A stretch of 64,000 nucleotides of DNA from Desulfuromonadales bacterium (GTDB taxonomy: Bacteria; Desulfobacterota; Desulfuromonadia; Desulfuromonadales; Geopsychrobacteraceae), in assembly GCA_016931615.1 (NCBI GenBank), contig JAFGEL010000006.1, positions 1 to 64,000 on the forward strand, in the 5' to 3' direction. Positions 1 to 10,446 of this stretch are shown one piece after another. A program made the translations under genes and the position numbers. The notes below the pieces were generated by a model, which worked only from the letters and a program-made list of their open reading frames with translations, was not told where the DNA came from and searched no databases. How positions within the stretch are numbered: position 1 is the stretch's first letter; every line of letters starts with the position of its first letter.

Positions 1-85
1 CGCCATGGATAAGGAACTGCGTTTTGCGATTCGCGAAGGCGGCCGTACTGTCGGCGCCGGCGTGGTCAGTGAAGTTATCGAGTAA
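1..85 (+). CDS. tuf: Elongation factor Tu, C-terminal end (partial)
   Basis: Only the last 27 codons are inside the window; the gene enters from the left. The translation ends in KELRFAIREGGRTVGAGVV, the barrel-closing strands of EF-Tu domain 3. EF-Tu delivers aminoacyl-tRNA to the ribosome. The stop codon lies 14 bp before rpsJ, the usual tuf-rpsJ junction at the head of an S10 operon. Confidence 0.95.
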   Translation, partial: AMDKELRFAIREGGRTVGAGVVSEVIE

Positions 86-99
86 TACGAGGTTATTAG

Positions 100-408
100 A
101 TGTCTACTCAGAAAATTAGAATCCGCCTGAAGGCTTATGATCACAGTCTGCTGGATCAAGCCGTTGCTGAAATAGTTGATACCACCAAGCGTACCGGATC
201 GCGTTTGGTCGGTCCGATTCCACTGCCGACGGTGATTAACAAATACTGCGTCTTGCGTGGTCCTCACGTCGACAAGAAAAGTCGTGAGCAGTTTGAAATT
301 CGCACGCATAAGCGTCTCCTGGATATCATGGAGCCAACCCAGCAGACTGTTGATGCTTTGATGAAGCTGGATCTGTCGGCTGGCGTGGATGTTGAAATTA
401 AGCTCTAA
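100..408 (+). CDS. rpsJ: Small ribosomal subunit protein uS10
   Basis: 102 aa, the normal length. Starts [19 protein letters not shown] and contains GPIPLPT and the RTHKRLLDI segment typical of S10. It is a 30S head protein that also doubles as the transcription antitermination factor NusE. First ribosomal gene after tuf and head of the S10 gene cluster; rplC follows after 33 bp. Confidence 0.98.
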   Translation: MSTQKIRIRLKAYDHSLLDQAVAEIVDTTKRTGSRLVGPIPLPTVINKYCVLRGPHVDKKSREQFEIRTHKRLLDIMEPTQQTVDALMKLDLSAGVDVEIKL

Positions 409-441
409 TCGATACCGGTATTCAATAGTAAGGGCACGATC

Positions 442-1068
442 ATGATTAATGGTTTGTTGGGTAAAAAAATTGGAATGAGTCAAGTATACGCCGCCGACGG
501 GCAACGGATTCCCGTGACTGTTCTGGAGGCGGGGCCATGTACCGTGCTGCAGAAGAAGACGGTTGACAAGGATGGCTATGAATCCATTCAAGTGGGTTAT
601 GAGCCGAAGTCTGCGCAGCGTGTCAACAAGCCTGAGATGGGCCATTTTAAGAAAGCCGGTAAAGGCGCTTTTGCTTTTGTTCGCGAGTTCAGGTCTCTTG
701 ATGAAAGTCCCGCTTTGGGGGATGAGATTTCCTGTGAGATGTTCAAGCCGGGTGATCGTATTGATGTGACCGGAGTCAGTAAAGGTAAGGGCTTCCAGGG
801 TGTCATGAAGCGCTGGGGCTTCGCCGGGGGGCGTGCCAGCCATGGGTCGATGTTTAAACGTCGCCCAGGTGCAATCGGCCAGTCTGCCTGGCCTTCAAAG
901 GTCATTAAGGGTAAGAAAATGCCTGGTCAGCTCGGTAACGTCAGGGTGACGACGCAGAATCTGATCGTTGTGGAGGTTCGCCCTGAACAGAATCTTGTTC
1001 TGGTGCGTGGAGCGGTTCCCGGCCCTAAAAATGGTCTCGTGGAAATTCGTAAGGGAATTAAGGCCTGA
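442..1068 (+). CDS. rplC: Large ribosomal subunit protein uL3
   Basis: 208 aa. Starts [16 protein letters not shown] and carries the conserved [13 protein letters not shown] and [13 protein letters not shown] blocks that reach toward the peptidyl transferase centre. Early-assembling 50S protein. Second gene of the S10 cluster, directly before rplD. Confidence 0.98.
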   Translation: MINGLLGKKIGMSQVYAADGQRIPVTVLEAGPCTVLQKKTVDKDGYESIQVGYEPKSAQRVNKPEMGHFKKAGKGAFAFVREFRSLDESPALGDEISCEMFKPGDRIDVTGVSKGKGFQGVMKRWGFAGGRASHGSMFKRRPGAIGQSAWPSKVIKGKKMPGQLGNVRVTTQNLIVVEVRPEQNLVLVRGAVPGPKNGLVEIRKGIKA

Positions 1069-1095
1069 TAGGTTGTAGATTTAGGAGTTATTCAG

Positions 1096-1719
1096 ATGGC
1101 AACTGTAACAATTTACGATCAGGACAAAAAACAGGTTGGCGAGCGTGAGCTGGCTGATGACGTTTTCAATACAGAAGTTAAAGAGTATCTTCTGCACGAT
1201 ATGGTTCGCTATCAACTGGCTGCCCGTCGACAGGGGACCGCGGCTGTAAAAAATCGCAGTGCCGTAGCGGGTGGGAGTAAAAAGCCCTATCGTCAAAAAG
1301 GGACCGGCAACGCCCGGCAAGGGACGGTGCGCGCTCCACATTTTGTTGGAGGTGGCGCCGCTTTTGGTCCGTCACCGCGCTCTTATGCTTTCAAGCTCAA
1401 TCGCAAAGTTAAGAAGGCAGCACTGTGCAGTGCTTTGTCGGCACGCTTTCAGGATGACAAGCTGACGGTTCTTAATGCTTTGTCCCTGGAAAAGATCAGT
1501 ACGAAAAGCTTCAGTCAGGTCGTGAAACAGCTGGAGCTTGACAGCGCGCTGGTAGTTATTGACCAGGCGGATCCCGTCATTGAGCGTTCAGCCCGCAATT
1601 TACGCAATGTCAAGGTTCTGCGTGCTGATGGTGTGAATGTCTACGACATTTTGAAGTACCCGAATCTGGTTTTGACAGAAGCTGCGGTCAATCAGCTTGA
1701 AGGAGCATTGGAAAAATGA
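1096..1719 (+). CDS. rplD: Large ribosomal subunit protein uL4
   Basis: 207 aa. Contains the tunnel-loop signature [16 protein letters not shown] followed by [12 protein letters not shown]4 lines the exit tunnel; in enterobacteria it also autoregulates the S10 operon, which cannot be inferred here. Its stop overlaps the rplW start by 4 bp (ATGA), implying translational coupling. Confidence 0.98.
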   Translation: MATVTIYDQDKKQVGERELADDVFNTEVKEYLLHDMVRYQLAARRQGTAAVKNRSAVAGGSKKPYRQKGTGNARQGTVRAPHFVGGGAAFGPSPRSYAFKLNRKVKKAALCSALSARFQDDKLTVLNALSLEKISTKSFSQVVKQLELDSALVVIDQADPVIERSARNLRNVKVLRADGVNVYDILKYPNLVLTEAAVNQLEGALEK

Positions 1720-2003
1720 AACCTCTGCACGAGATTATTTATAAGCCGTTAATTACTGAGAAGGCGAATCTGTTGAAAGAGGATGCTCAGATTGTGGCTT
1801 TTGAGGTGGCACGAAGCGCAAATAAAATTGAAATCAAGCAGGCAGTTGAAAAGGCCTTTGATGTCAAGGTTAAAGCTGTCAACACGATTCAGCTCCGTGG
1901 GAAAGTTAAACGCGTCGGGTACAATCTTGGGCAGCGGAATAATTGGAAAAAAGCTTATGTGACTCTTGAAGAGGGCCACAATATCGATTTTTATGGCGTG
2001 TAA
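1716..2003 (+). CDS. rplW: Large ribosomal subunit protein uL23
   Basis: 95 aa. Starts [17 protein letters not shown], the standard L23 N-terminus, and contains [15 protein letters not shown]23 sits at the tunnel exit and docks trigger factor and SRP. Start overlaps the rplD stop. Confidence 0.98.
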   Translation: MKPLHEIIYKPLITEKANLLKEDAQIVAFEVARSANKIEIKQAVEKAFDVKVKAVNTIQLRGKVKRVGYNLGQRNNWKKAYVTLEEGHNIDFYGV

Positions 2004-2036
2004 ATCTGTGCGCTTTGCAGGTATGGAGTAGTTATC

Positions 2037-2864
2037 ATGGGTATCAAGAAATTTAATCCAACCTCTGACGGTCGACGTCATATGACCTCTTCAACTTTTG
2101 AAGAGGTGACTAAGGCGAAGCCGGAGAAGTCGTTGCTCGCTCCTTTAAAGCGTTCAGGTGGTCGTAATAACTCCGGGCGCATTACTAAAAGGCATACCGG
2201 TGGAGGACACAAGCGCCAATACCGTCTTGTCGACTTCCGGCGTGACAAGCTTGAGGTCCCTGCCAAGGTTGCGGCTATCGAGTATGATCCCAACCGGAGT
2301 GCGCGGATAGCATTGTTGTTTTACGTTGATGGTGAGAAGCGTTACATTCTCGCGCCTAACGGGTTGAGTGTCGGAGACACTGTTGTTGCCAGTGATTCTG
2401 CTGATATCAGACCGGGCAACACGTTGACGATCAAATCAATCCCGCTCGGTACCTGGGTCCACAACGTTGAACTTAAGGTCGGTAAGGGTGGACAGCTGGC
2501 GCGCAGTGCCGGTGCTTATGCGATGATTGCGGCGAAAGAAGGTCGCTACGCCCAGTTGCGATTGCCTTCTGGTGAGGTTCGTTTGGTCATGCAGGAATGC
2601 CGGGCGACTGTAGGACAGGTTGGCAACCTTGATTTTGAAAAGATCAAGATTGGTAAGGCTGGTCGGAACCGCTGGTTGGGAAAACGTCCCCAGTCTCGTG
2701 GTGTAGCTATGAACCCGGTTGATCACCCCCATGGTGGTGGTGAGGGCAAGAGTTCCGGTGGTCGCCATCCGGTCACTCCCTGGGGTGTGCCGACCAAGGG
2801 GTATAAAACCAGAACAAACAAGCGGACGGATAAGTTTATTGTCCGGCGTAGAAATAAGAAGTAA
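2037..2864 (+). CDS. rplB: Large ribosomal subunit protein uL2
   Basis: 275 aa. Contains [18 protein letters not shown] and, near the C-terminus, [18 protein letters not shown] with the conserved histidine near the peptidyl transferase centre. One of the core 50S proteins. Normal length, normal position between rplW and rpsS. Confidence 0.98.
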   Translation: MGIKKFNPTSDGRRHMTSSTFEEVTKAKPEKSLLAPLKRSGGRNNSGRITKRHTGGGHKRQYRLVDFRRDKLEVPAKVAAIEYDPNRSARIALLFYVDGEKRYILAPNGLSVGDTVVASDSADIRPGNTLTIKSIPLGTWVHNVELKVGKGGQLARSAGAYAMIAAKEGRYAQLRLPSGEVRLVMQECRATVGQVGNLDFEKIKIGKAGRNRWLGKRPQSRGVAMNPVDHPHGGGEGKSSGGRHPVTPWGVPTKGYKTRTNKRTDKFIVRRRNKK

Positions 2865-2885
2865 TAACAGCTTTAGGAGACGAAC

Positions 2886-3164
2886 GTGGCAAGATCAATT
2901 AAAAAAGGTTTCTATGTTCAGGAGAGCCTGTTGCGCAAAGTCGATCTGGAAGGTGAGGCGAACCGTAACAAGGTTATTAAGACATGGTCGCGTCGCTCAA
3001 CTATTATTCCTGAATTTGTCGGGCTGACTTTTGCTGTTCATAATGGGAAAAAGTTTGTACCGGTTTTTGTCAGTGAAAACATGGTGGGCCACAAATTAGG
3101 TGAATTTGCTCCGACCCGAACCTACTACGGACACGGCAGCGATAAAAAAAGTAAAGTCAGATAA
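2886..3164 (+). CDS. rpsS: Small ribosomal subunit protein uS19
   Basis: 92 aa with a GTG start preceded by [17 protein letters not shown] opening and the [23 protein letters not shown] block are diagnostic. 30S head protein that pairs with S13. Confidence 0.98.
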   Translation: MARSIKKGFYVQESLLRKVDLEGEANRNKVIKTWSRRSTIIPEFVGLTFAVHNGKKFVPVFVSENMVGHKLGEFAPTRTYYGHGSDKKSKVR

Positions 3165-3193
3165 TTTCCCATTTCTGACGGGAGTTCCCAGTT

Positions 3194-3526
3194 ATGGAAG
3201 CACAAGCTAAGTTAAAAAATGTTCGCCTTTCTCCGCGCAAAGCAAGACTCGTTGTCGATATGGTGCGCGGTCGGGGGATTCAGGAGGCTTTGAATATTCT
3301 CCAGTTTTCTCCTCAGAAGACGGCGCCGGTATTGTCGAAATTGTTGAAATCAGCTGTAGCTAACGCTGAACAGAAGGGTGTTTCTGATGTTGACCAGCTG
3401 TTTGTCAAAACGGTTATGGTGGATCAGGGTCCCGTGCTCAAGCGTTTTATGCCCCGTGCTCAAGGACGGGCCAGCCGGATTCGTAAACCGACCAGCCACA
3501 TTACCGTGGTTCTGGATGTCAAGTAA
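3194..3526 (+). CDS. rplV: Large ribosomal subunit protein uL22
   Basis: 110 aa. Contains [16 protein letters not shown] and the beta-hairpin [17 protein letters not shown] that lines the exit tunnel, where macrolide-resistance changes occur. Assembly protein of the 50S domain I. Confidence 0.98.
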   Translation: MEAQAKLKNVRLSPRKARLVVDMVRGRGIQEALNILQFSPQKTAPVLSKLLKSAVANAEQKGVSDVDQLFVKTVMVDQGPVLKRFMPRAQGRASRIRKPTSHITVVLDVK

Positions 3527-3543
3527 GTCGAGGAGGTAGTCCT

Positions 3544-4194
3544 TTGGGTCAGAAAGTTCATCCGATCGGATTTCGTCTGGGTATTAACCGGACATGGGAG
3601 TCCCGCTGGTATGCAGATGCTGATTACTCAGAAAAACTTCATGCCGATTTGAAGCTGCGTGATTTTTTGAAAAAGCGTCTTTATCATGCCGGTATTTCCA
3701 AAATCGAGCTCGAACGTGCTGCGAATAAAGTGAAAATCAATATCTTTGCTGCGCGTCCTGGAATTATTATCGGTAAAAAAGGGTCTGAGGTTGAAGTCCT
3801 TAAACAGGACCTGGCAAAGATCACCGATGATGAGTGTTTTATCAATATCCAGGAGGTTCGCAAGCCTGAAGTTGATGCTCAGCTTGTGGCGGAAAATGTC
3901 GTGCTGCAACTTGAACGGCGCGTTGCATTTCGCCGGGCCATGAAGCGTAGCGTCAGCATGGCCCTCAAGTTTGGTGCAAAGGGGATTAAGATCAACTGTG
4001 CCGGGCGACTGGGTGGGGCTGAGATGAGTCGCACCGAATGGTATCGCGAGGGGCGCGTTCCTTTGCATACCCTGCGCGCTGATATCGACTACGGTTTTGC
4101 CGAAGCGAAGACGACCTATGGAATCATTGGTGTCAAGGTGCTGATCTTTAAGGGTGAAGTGCTTGGTAAGGAAAACGAACAGCCGGTTGGCTGA
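3544..4194 (+). CDS. rpsC: Small ribosomal subunit protein uS3
   Basis: 216 aa, translated from a TTG start 5 bp after a GAGGAGGT ribosome-binding site. Starts [13 protein letters not shown], contains the KH loop [11 protein letters not shown] and the [26 protein letters not shown] block. S3 lines the mRNA entry channel and contributes helicase activity. Confidence 0.98.
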   Translation: MGQKVHPIGFRLGINRTWESRWYADADYSEKLHADLKLRDFLKKRLYHAGISKIELERAANKVKINIFAARPGIIIGKKGSEVEVLKQDLAKITDDECFINIQEVRKPEVDAQLVAENVVLQLERRVAFRRAMKRSVSMALKFGAKGIKINCAGRLGGAEMSRTEWYREGRVPLHTLRADIDYGFAEAKTTYGIIGVKVLIFKGEVLGKENEQPVG

Positions 4195-4210
4195 TCAGGA
4201 GTAAATTGTC

Positions 4211-4633
4211 ATGTTAATGCCAAAGAAAGTAAAACGCAGAAAGCAGTTTACCGGGCGGATGACAGGTCAGGCCTCGCGTGGTACCGAGGTTAATTTCGGT
4301 GACTTCGGTCTGCAGGCCCTGGAATGTGGTTGGCTGTCATCACGCCAGATTGAAGCTGCCCGGCGGGCGATGACTCGTTATATCAAACGGGGCGGTAAAA
4401 TCTGGATTCGCTCTTTTCCACACAAGCCTCTGACCAGTAAGCCTGCTGAAACCCGTATGGGTAAAGGTAAGGGTTCACCGGAGAAATGGGTTGCTGTGGT
4501 CAAGCCTGGACACATCCTTTATGAAATGCAGGGTGTTACCGAAGAGATTGCCCGTGAAGCTTTTCGCTTAGGCGCACATAAGCTGCCGATGCGGACAAGA
4601 TTTGTCAGAAGAGAGGTTGGCGATGAAGGCTAG
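4211..4633 (+). CDS. rplP: Large ribosomal subunit protein uL16
   Basis: 140 aa. Contains [16 protein letters not shown] and [19 protein letters not shown]. An in-frame ATG two codons downstream (4217) is an equally good start. Binds near the A site. The 3' end overlaps the rpmC start by 11 bp. Confidence 0.98.
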   Translation: MLMPKKVKRRKQFTGRMTGQASRGTEVNFGDFGLQALECGWLSSRQIEAARRAMTRYIKRGGKIWIRSFPHKPLTSKPAETRMGKGKGSPEKWVAVVKPGHILYEMQGVTEEIAREAFRLGAHKLPMRTRFVRREVGDEG

Positions 4634-4814
4634 TGATATCCAAGATCTCAGTGTCGAAGAGTTGCAAGCTAAAACTGAAGAATTGCAGCAGGAATTGTTT
4701 AATCTGAAATTTCAGCTGCATACCGGCCATCTTGAAAATACCGCGCGGGTTTCGCAGGTTCGCAAGGATGTTGCCCGGGTTAAAACTGTTCTTTCCAGTA
4801 AGCTGAATGCTTAG
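4623..4814 (+). CDS. rpmC: Large ribosomal subunit protein uL29
   Basis: 63 aa from the ATG at 4623, preceded by GAGAGG inside rplP. A GTG at 4602 would add seven residues but lies deep in rplP and gives a non-family N-terminus. Starts [15 protein letters not shown] and has the [19 protein letters not shown] core. Small two-helix protein at the tunnel exit. Confidence 0.97.
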   Translation: MKASDIQDLSVEELQAKTEELQQELFNLKFQLHTGHLENTARVSQVRKDVARVKTVLSSKLNA

Positions 4815-4829
4815 TGTGTGTGAGGAAAA

Positions 4830-5096
4830 ATGAGTCAAGAGCGAGGTAACAGAAGAACCCGGATCGGTGTTGTTGTCAGCGACAAGATGGACAAAACCGT
4901 GGTTGTCAGGGTCGATGATTTGGTTAAGCACAGTGTTTATAAAAAATTCATCAAACGCAAAGTCAGTTGTAAGGCCCATGATGAAAACAATGATTGCGGC
5001 GTTGGTGATAAGGTTCTGATTGTCGAAACCAGACCATTGTCCAAAGACAAGCGTTGGCGAGTGCGCCAGGTTCTGGAAAAGGCCGTTACCGCGTAG
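4830..5096 (+). CDS. rpsQ: Small ribosomal subunit protein uS17
   Basis: 88 aa. Contains [16 protein letters not shown] and [13 protein letters not shown], both diagnostic. Primary 16S rRNA-binding protein of the 30S body. Follows rpmC by 15 bp. Confidence 0.98.
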   Translation: MSQERGNRRTRIGVVVSDKMDKTVVVRVDDLVKHSVYKKFIKRKVSCKAHDENNDCGVGDKVLIVETRPLSKDKRWRVRQVLEKAVTA

Positions 5097-5108
5097 GAGA
5101 ATAAAGTC

Positions 5109-5477
5109 ATGATCCAGATGCAAACCATGCTCAGCGTGGCAGATAACTCGGGAGCTAAAAAACTTTGCTGTATCAAGGTTCCTGGAGGATCAAAACGCAT
5201 GTATGCCGGTGTCGGCGATGTTATTATTTGCAGCGTGAAAGAAGCGTTGCCCAATTCGAAGGTCAAAAAGGGTGATGTTGTCCGTGCCGTCATCGTTCGT
5301 ACCGCCAAGGAACTGCCACGTCCGGATGGTTCTTTCATCCGCTTCGACAACAATTCTGCGGTGGTCGTAAATGCCGGTAATGAACCGATTGGTACCCGTA
5401 TTTTTGGCCCTGTGGCCAGGGAGCTGAGAGCGCGACATTTCATGAAGATCGTTTCTCTGGCTCCGGAAGTCTTATAA
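5109..5477 (+). CDS. rplN: Large ribosomal subunit protein uL14
   Basis: 122 aa. Starts [19 protein letters not shown], contains [13 protein letters not shown]. Located at the subunit interface and target of the silencing factor RsfS. First gene of the spc-type segment. Confidence 0.98.
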   Translation: MIQMQTMLSVADNSGAKKLCCIKVPGGSKRMYAGVGDVIICSVKEALPNSKVKKGDVVRAVIVRTAKELPRPDGSFIRFDNNSAVVVNAGNEPIGTRIFGPVARELRARHFMKIVSLAPEVL

Positions 5478-5501
5478 TTCAGTCGGTGGAGAGTTAAGGC
5501 A

Positions 5502-5831
5502 ATGGCAAGTGTAAAGCTGCATGTCAAAAAAAACGACCTGGTTAAAGTGATTGCTGGTAAAGAGCGTGGTAAGACCGGCAAGGTGCTGCGTGTTTTCCCC
5601 GCAAAAGGCCGGGTTGTTGTTGAAAGTCTCAACGTGGTCAAGCGTCATACCCGTCCCAACCAGTTGAATCCAGAGGGTGGGATTGTAGAGAAAGAGGCCT
5701 CGTTGAGCATATCCAACGTAATGCTTGTTTGCGGATCCTGTAATGAACCGACAAGAACCGGAGTTCGTAAGCTTGAAGATGGAAGTAAAACTCGTTACTG
5801 CAAAAAATGTAACGCGAGCGTTGATAAATAA
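5502..5831 (+). CDS. rplX: Large ribosomal subunit protein uL24
   Basis: 109 aa. KOW motif at the N-terminus ([13 protein letters not shown]) and [18 protein letters not shown]. Contains a CGSC...CKKC cysteine pattern in the C-terminal part (from about residue 78), as in many L24 proteins. 50S assembly initiator. Confidence 0.98.
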   Translation: MASVKLHVKKNDLVKVIAGKERGKTGKVLRVFPAKGRVVVESLNVVKRHTRPNQLNPEGGIVEKEASLSISNVMLVCGSCNEPTRTGVRKLEDGSKTRYCKKCNASVDK

Positions 5832-5843
5832 ACGGAGTATTCA

Positions 5844-6383
5844 ATGGCCAGGTTAAAGCAGGCATATCTTCAGGAGCAGGTTCCAGCTCTGATGAAGGAA
5901 TTTCAGTACAGAAATGTGATGGAAGTTCCTAAGATTGAGAAAATCGTTCTCAACATGGGACTCGGTGAAGCCATTCTTAATCCTAAGCTTCTTGAGTCTG
6001 CTGTTGACGAGCTTGGCCGTATCAGCGGTCAGAAGGCTGTTATTACCAAGTCGAAGAAGTCTATTGCAGGCTTCAAGTTACGTGACAACATGTCGATCGG
6101 CGCCTGCGTCACCTTGCGTCAGGACCGGGCCTGGGAGTTTCTTGACCGTTTGGTCAATGTTGCCCTGCCGCGGGTGCGTGATTTCAAGGGAGTATCATCG
6201 AAAGCATTTGACGGTCGCGGAAATTATACCCTTGGGATTCGTGAGCAGCTGATTTTCCCGGAAATCGATCTCGATAAGATTGCAAAGGTTTCAGGGTTGA
6301 ATGTCACGATTGTTACAACGGCAAAGACAGACGAGGAAGGTCGCGCTTTATTGGCCGGACTCGGAATGCCGTTCAGAAAATAG
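5844..6383 (+). CDS. rplE: Large ribosomal subunit protein uL5
   Basis: 179 aa. Contains [31 protein letters not shown] and [19 protein letters not shown]. Binds 5S rRNA and contacts P-site tRNA. Spacing to rplX is 12 bp. Confidence 0.98.
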   Translation: MARLKQAYLQEQVPALMKEFQYRNVMEVPKIEKIVLNMGLGEAILNPKLLESAVDELGRISGQKAVITKSKKSIAGFKLRDNMSIGACVTLRQDRAWEFLDRLVNVALPRVRDFKGVSSKAFDGRGNYTLGIREQLIFPEIDLDKIAKVSGLNVTIVTTAKTDEEGRALLAGLGMPFRK

Positions 6384-6401
6384 CGTTCAGCGGAGGATAT
6401 T

Positions 6402-6587
6402 GTGGCGAAGAAATCGATGATTGCCAAAACGAAACGACCAAAGAAGTTTGCGGTACGTGAATATAATCGCTGCCCGATCTGCGGTCGTCCGCGTGCTTAT
6501 TATCGTAAGTTTGATATGTGCAGAATTTGTCTGCGGAAACTGGCTTCTGAAGGGAAAGTTCCCGGAGTCGTCAAGTCCAGCTGGTAA
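6402..6587 (+). CDS. rpsN: Small ribosomal subunit protein uS14, zinc-binding type
   Basis: 61 aa from a GTG start after GGAGG. This is the short, zinc-binding paralogue: CPIC (residues 24-27) and CRIC (39-42) form a four-cysteine knuckle. [19 protein letters not shown] opening. 30S head protein. Confidence 0.98.
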   Translation: MAKKSMIAKTKRPKKFAVREYNRCPICGRPRAYYRKFDMCRICLRKLASEGKVPGVVKSSW

Positions 6588-6608
6588 CAGCAAGAAGGAG
6601 TACCATCC

Positions 6609-7007
6609 ATGTCCATGACTGATCCGATGGCGGATATGTTGACACGCATTCGCAATGCGGGTATGGCAAGTCACGCAAAACTTGACGTGCCGTCCAGTAA
6701 TGTCAAAGTTGCCGTTGCAAACGTATTAAAAGATCTCGGGTATATCAAGAACTTCAAAGTCATCAGTGACAACAAGCAAGGGGTTCTGCGGATTTATTTG
6801 AAGTATGATGCAAACCAGGAGCCGGTAATTCATGAAATCAAGCGGGTTTCGACTCCGGGACGGCGTGTATACGTTGGGAAAGATAACATCCAGAAAGTAA
6901 AGAATGGCCTTGGGGCATCGATACTTTCGACTTCAAAGGGTGTTCTTGATGATGTTGCAGCTCGCCAGGCGCAGGTTGGCGGCGAAGTTATTTGTACCGT
7001 CTGGTAG
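6609..7007 (+). CDS. rpsH: Small ribosomal subunit protein uS8
   Basis: 132 aa. Starts [17 protein letters not shown] and contains [13 protein letters not shown] and the C-terminal GGEVICTVW. 16S rRNA-binding assembly protein; in E. coli it represses the spc operon. Confidence 0.98.
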   Translation: MSMTDPMADMLTRIRNAGMASHAKLDVPSSNVKVAVANVLKDLGYIKNFKVISDNKQGVLRIYLKYDANQEPVIHEIKRVSTPGRRVYVGKDNIQKVKNGLGASILSTSKGVLDDVAARQAQVGGEVICTVW

Positions 7008-7031
7008 CAAGAAGTTAGGAGCGAAAAGAAA

Positions 7032-7568
7032 ATGTCACGTATCGGTAAGATGCCAGTTCCAATCCCTTCAGGGGTGAAAATTTCCCTGGACGGAAATAAA
7101 ATGACGGTCAACGGTCCTAAGGGGACCTTGTCGCAAGTTCTCCATGAGCGCATGACGATTGCCGTTGAAACGGATCAAATCATTGTTACACGTCCCACTG
7201 ATGATAAGCAGGACACCGCTTTGCATGGTCTGACTCGTGCTCTCATTAATAACATGGTTGTTGGAGTTACGACAGGTTTTGAAAAAAAACTTGAGATTAA
7301 TGGTGTCGGCTATCGGGCTGAAATATCCGGGCAGGTGCTGACCTTGTCTCTGGGCTATTCACATCCTGTGGTCTATAACCTTCCTGAAGGAATAGATGTG
7401 GAAGTTGAGAAGCAGACCAAGCTTTCCGTCAAAGGGATTGATAAACAGCTTGTCGGGTCTGCTGCCGCTAAAATTCGTTCGTTCCGCAAGCCTGAACCGT
7501 ACAAAGGCAAAGGTATCAAGTATGCTGACGAAAACATTGTACGTAAGGCTGGCAAGGCCGGCAAGTAG
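7032..7568 (+). CDS. rplF: Large ribosomal subunit protein uL6
   Basis: 178 aa. Starts [15 protein letters not shown] and ends with [14 protein letters not shown]. Two repeated L6 domains of about 80 residues each. Located near the GTPase-associated centre. Confidence 0.98.
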   Translation: MSRIGKMPVPIPSGVKISLDGNKMTVNGPKGTLSQVLHERMTIAVETDQIIVTRPTDDKQDTALHGLTRALINNMVVGVTTGFEKKLEINGVGYRAEISGQVLTLSLGYSHPVVYNLPEGIDVEVEKQTKLSVKGIDKQLVGSAAAKIRSFRKPEPYKGKGIKYADENIVRKAGKAGK

Positions 7569-7597
7569 ACCAGCTTTTATTTGAAGGAGCATTGAAC

Positions 7598-7960
7598 GTG
7601 GACGTTTCCCAGAAGAGGCGCGTGGCCCGACTTAAGCGTCAGGCGCGGGTGAGAAGAAAAGTGCGTGGAACCAGTGAATGCCCCCGGCTCTCCGTATTTC
7701 GCAGTGCCAAGCATATTTATGCCCAGATTATCGAGGATGTCACGGGGACCACTCTCGTATCAGCTTCAACGCTGAGCAAAGATATCGACATGGCACATTG
7801 TGGTAATGTCGATGCGGCTAAAGCAGTGGGGAGTGCCATTGCTAAAAAAGCCCTTGAAAAAAATATTACCAATGTCGTATTTGACCGTAATGGTTTCCTG
7901 TATCAAGGGCGGGTTCAGGCGCTTGCTGATGCTGCTCGGGAAGCCGGATTAAAGCTTTAA
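7598..7960 (+). CDS. rplR: Large ribosomal subunit protein uL18
   Basis: 120 aa from the GTG at 7598, 8 bp after GGAG. A TTG at 7592 would lie only 2 bp from the same ribosome-binding site and is less likely. Contains [16 protein letters not shown] and [23 protein letters not shown]. Binds 5S rRNA with L5. Confidence 0.97.
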   Translation: MDVSQKRRVARLKRQARVRRKVRGTSECPRLSVFRSAKHIYAQIIEDVTGTTLVSASTLSKDIDMAHCGNVDAAKAVGSAIAKKALEKNITNVVFDRNGFLYQGRVQALADAAREAGLKL

Positions 7961-7970
7961 GGAGTCACTT

Positions 7971-8462
7971 GTGCTGCATATCGATCCCAACGAATTGGAA
8001 TTGACTGATCGGGTCATTCATATCAATCGTAATGCAAAAGTAGTTAAGGGTGGACGACGTTTCAGTTTTTCAGCACTTGTTGTTGTCGGTGATGGAGAGG
8101 GTCATGTCGGCTATGGATTGGGAAAAGCGAAAGAAGTCCCTGAGGCGATCCGTAAAGGTGTCGAGCAGGCCAAAAAAAGCCTGATCAAAGTTCCGATTCA
8201 GGAAGGGCGCACAATTCCTTACGATGTCATCGGCAAATATGGTGCAGGTAAGGTGCTTCTCAAGCCTGCATCGGCAGGTACGGGAGTTATTGCTGGTGGT
8301 GCGGTCCGTCCGATTCTGGAGTCAGTCGGGGTTGGTAATATTCTAACCAAATGTCTCGGATCAAATAACCCGCACAACGTTGTCAAAGCAACTATGAATG
8401 CTTTGAAAATGCTCAAGAGTCCCGATGAAATCAATGCCCGTCGTGGTGTGAATCAAGACTGA
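7971..8462 (+). CDS. rpsE: Small ribosomal subunit protein uS5
   Basis: 163 aa from a GTG start. Contains [19 protein letters not shown] and [13 protein letters not shown]5 lies by the mRNA entry tunnel and affects decoding accuracy. Confidence 0.98.
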   Translation: MLHIDPNELELTDRVIHINRNAKVVKGGRRFSFSALVVVGDGEGHVGYGLGKAKEVPEAIRKGVEQAKKSLIKVPIQEGRTIPYDVIGKYGAGKVLLKPASAGTGVIAGGAVRPILESVGVGNILTKCLGSNNPHNVVKATMNALKMLKSPDEINARRGVNQD

Positions 8463-8487
8463 TTGCGGGATTTAGGAGGTTGTGAAA

Positions 8488-8670
8488 ATGGCAGCAGCGC
8501 AGGTTAAGGTGACACTCAAGAAAAGTCCTATCGGACGTAAGGCCTATTTTGCCAAAGTACTTAAGGGGCTCGGGTTAAACCGTATGCACCAGACGGTAAC
8601 TTTGCAGGACACTCCCGAAATTCGTGGAATGATCCGCAAGGTAGAGCACATGGTTGCGGTGGAAGACTGA
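8488..8670 (+). CDS. rpmD: Large ribosomal subunit protein uL30
   Basis: 60 aa from the ATG at 8488, 7 bp after AGGAGGT; a GTG two codons earlier touches the ribosome-binding site and is unlikely. [13 protein letters not shown] and [16 protein letters not shown] are standard. Small 50S protein. Confidence 0.97.
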   Translation: MAAAQVKVTLKKSPIGRKAYFAKVLKGLGLNRMHQTVTLQDTPEIRGMIRKVEHMVAVED

Positions 8671-8687
8671 TCACAGTAGAGGACAGT

Positions 8688-9131
8688 ATGATGGATTTAA
8701 GCAATCTAAAACCGGCTCCCGGTTCGACAAAAAATAGAAAACGTATTGGGCGTGGTCCAGGTTCCGGAACCGGAAAGACTTCGGGCAAGGGGCATAAAGG
8801 TCAGAATGCGCGCAGCGGCGGTGGTGTCAAACCTGGTTTTGAGGGCGGGCAAATGCCTTTGCAGAGACGTATTCCCAAGCGTGGTTTTACCTCTTTGAAT
8901 AAAAAGGTTTATAACCTGGTCAACTTGCGCGATCTCGATGTCTTTGATGCTGGGACCGTTGTTGATATCGAGCAGTATGGCAAGGCAGGACTTGTCGGCG
9001 GCATCAAGGATGGAATTAAGGTCCTTGCCGCTGGTGAATTGACCAAGGCATTGACTGTTCAGGCGCATAAATTCAGCAAAGCAGCAATAGAAAAAATCGA
9101 AGCGGCTGGCGGTAAGACAGAGGTTCTTTAA
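8688..9131 (+). CDS. rplO: Large ribosomal subunit protein uL15
   Basis: 147 aa; two adjacent ATG codons (8688 and 8691) are possible starts. Contains the glycine/arginine-rich [20 protein letters not shown] and [18 protein letters not shown]. Late-assembling 50S protein directly before secY. Confidence 0.98.
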   Translation: MMDLSNLKPAPGSTKNRKRIGRGPGSGTGKTSGKGHKGQNARSGGGVKPGFEGGQMPLQRRIPKRGFTSLNKKVYNLVNLRDLDVFDAGTVVDIEQYGKAGLVGGIKDGIKVLAAGELTKALTVQAHKFSKAAIEKIEAAGGKTEVL

Positions 9132-9134
9132 GCG

Positions 9135-10442
9135 ATGTCGACGCTGCAGAATATACTTGCGATTCCCGAACTGAGACGCAGAATCCTGTTTACCCTCTCA
9201 ATGCTGGCCGTCTATCGCGTGGGTTGTCATGTCCCGACACCCGGTATCGATGCTCAGGTTCTCGCTAAGTTTTTCGAAGGTACTCAAGGGACGTTGCTCG
9301 GACTGGTCAGTGCCTTTACCGGCGGTGCTCTCAGCCGTATGACAGTATTTGCCCTGGGGATCATGCCATACATCAGCGCGTCGATTATTCTTCAGCTGCT
9401 TACCGTTGTGTTTGAGCCGATCGAGAAGCTTTCCAAAGAGGGCGAGCAGGGGCGTAAAAAAATTACTGAATATACCCGTTATGGCACGATAGTGCTGGCC
9501 ATAATTCAAGGGACCGGAATTGCTACTGGACTGCAGTCCATGGTAGGTCCTGCTGGTGAGCCGGTTGTTCCACATCCGGGCATCGGGTTTATTCTTATGA
9601 CGGTCATTACCCTGACAGCAGGTACGGCCTTTATTATGTGGCTTGGCGAGCAGATTACTGAGCGTGGCATCGGTAACGGGATCTCATTGATTATCTTTGC
9701 CGGTATTGTTGCGGGTATGCCTTCGGCTATCGTCAATTCTGTCCGCTTGGTTCAAACCGGGGCCATGACTCCGACCATTGTCGTTTTCATCATTGCTCTG
9801 ATGCTGGTGACGGTGGCTGCGATCGTTTATATGGAGCGGGCCCAACGGCGAGTGCCCATACATTATGCCAAGCGAGTAGTCGGAATGCGCAATATGGGTG
9901 GTCAGGCCAGCCATCTCCCGCTCAAGATTAACATGAGCGGTGTCATCCCGCCGATTTTTGCCAGCTCGATCATGATGTTCCCGGCGACAATAGCTAATTT
10001 TATGGATGCTCCCTGGGTCAAGACCGTGTCGGCTTATTTGTCGCCCGGACATTGGGTCTACAATCTTTTTTATATTGCATTTATCGTTTTCTTTTGCTAC
10101 TTCTACACGGCTATAACTTTTAACCCCGTGAATGTCGCTGATAACATAAAAAATCAGGGCGGTTTTGTTCCCGGGATAAGACCCGGTAAGGAAACTGCCA
10201 ACTATCTTGATACCGTACTTGGCCGCTTAACGTTTGCCGGTGCCATTTACGTCTCTCTGGTTTGTGTTCTGCCCACCATTCTTATCGGCCAGTTGAATGT
10301 CCCGTTCTTTTTCGGCGGCACTTCTTTGCTGATTGTTGTCGGTGTCGGCATGGATACGGCAGCTCAGATTGAGGCCCACCTGATTTCAAGATCCTATGAA
10401 GGATTTATGAAAGGGGTGACACTCAAAGGGCGTCACGGTTAA
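9135..10442 (+). CDS. secY: Protein translocase subunit SecY
   Basis: 435 aa integral membrane protein with ten predicted transmembrane helices. Starts with the ELRRRILFTLSML motif; contains PYISASIILQLLT (TM2 region) and the cytoplasmic C5 loop RSYEGFMKG near the end. Forms the SecYEG channel for export and membrane insertion. Three bp after rplO, so co-transcribed with the ribosomal genes. Confidence 0.98.
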   Translation: MSTLQNILAIPELRRRILFTLSMLAVYRVGCHVPTPGIDAQVLAKFFEGTQGTLLGLVSAFTGGALSRMTVFALGIMPYISASIILQLLTVVFEPIEKLSKEGEQGRKKITEYTRYGTIVLAIIQGTGIATGLQSMVGPAGEPVVPHPGIGFILMTVITLTAGTAFIMWLGEQITERGIGNGISLIIFAGIVAGMPSAIVNSVRLVQTGAMTPTIVVFIIALMLVTVAAIVYMERAQRRVPIHYAKRVVGMRNMGGQASHLPLKINMSGVIPPIFASSIMMFPATIANFMDAPWVKTVSAYLSPGHWVYNLFYIAFIVFFCYFYTAITFNPVNVADNIKNQGGFVPGIRPGKETANYLDTVLGRLTFAGAIYVSLVCVLPTILIGQLNVPFFFGGTSLLIVVGVGMDTAAQIEAHLISRSYEGFMKGVTLKGRHG

Positions 10443-10446
10443 GCCT

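Noticed and set aside
4937-5641. 234-codon minus-strand frame across rpsQ, rplN and rplX
   Set aside because: Antisense to three certain ribosomal genes; Ser/Thr/Arg-rich shadow translation.
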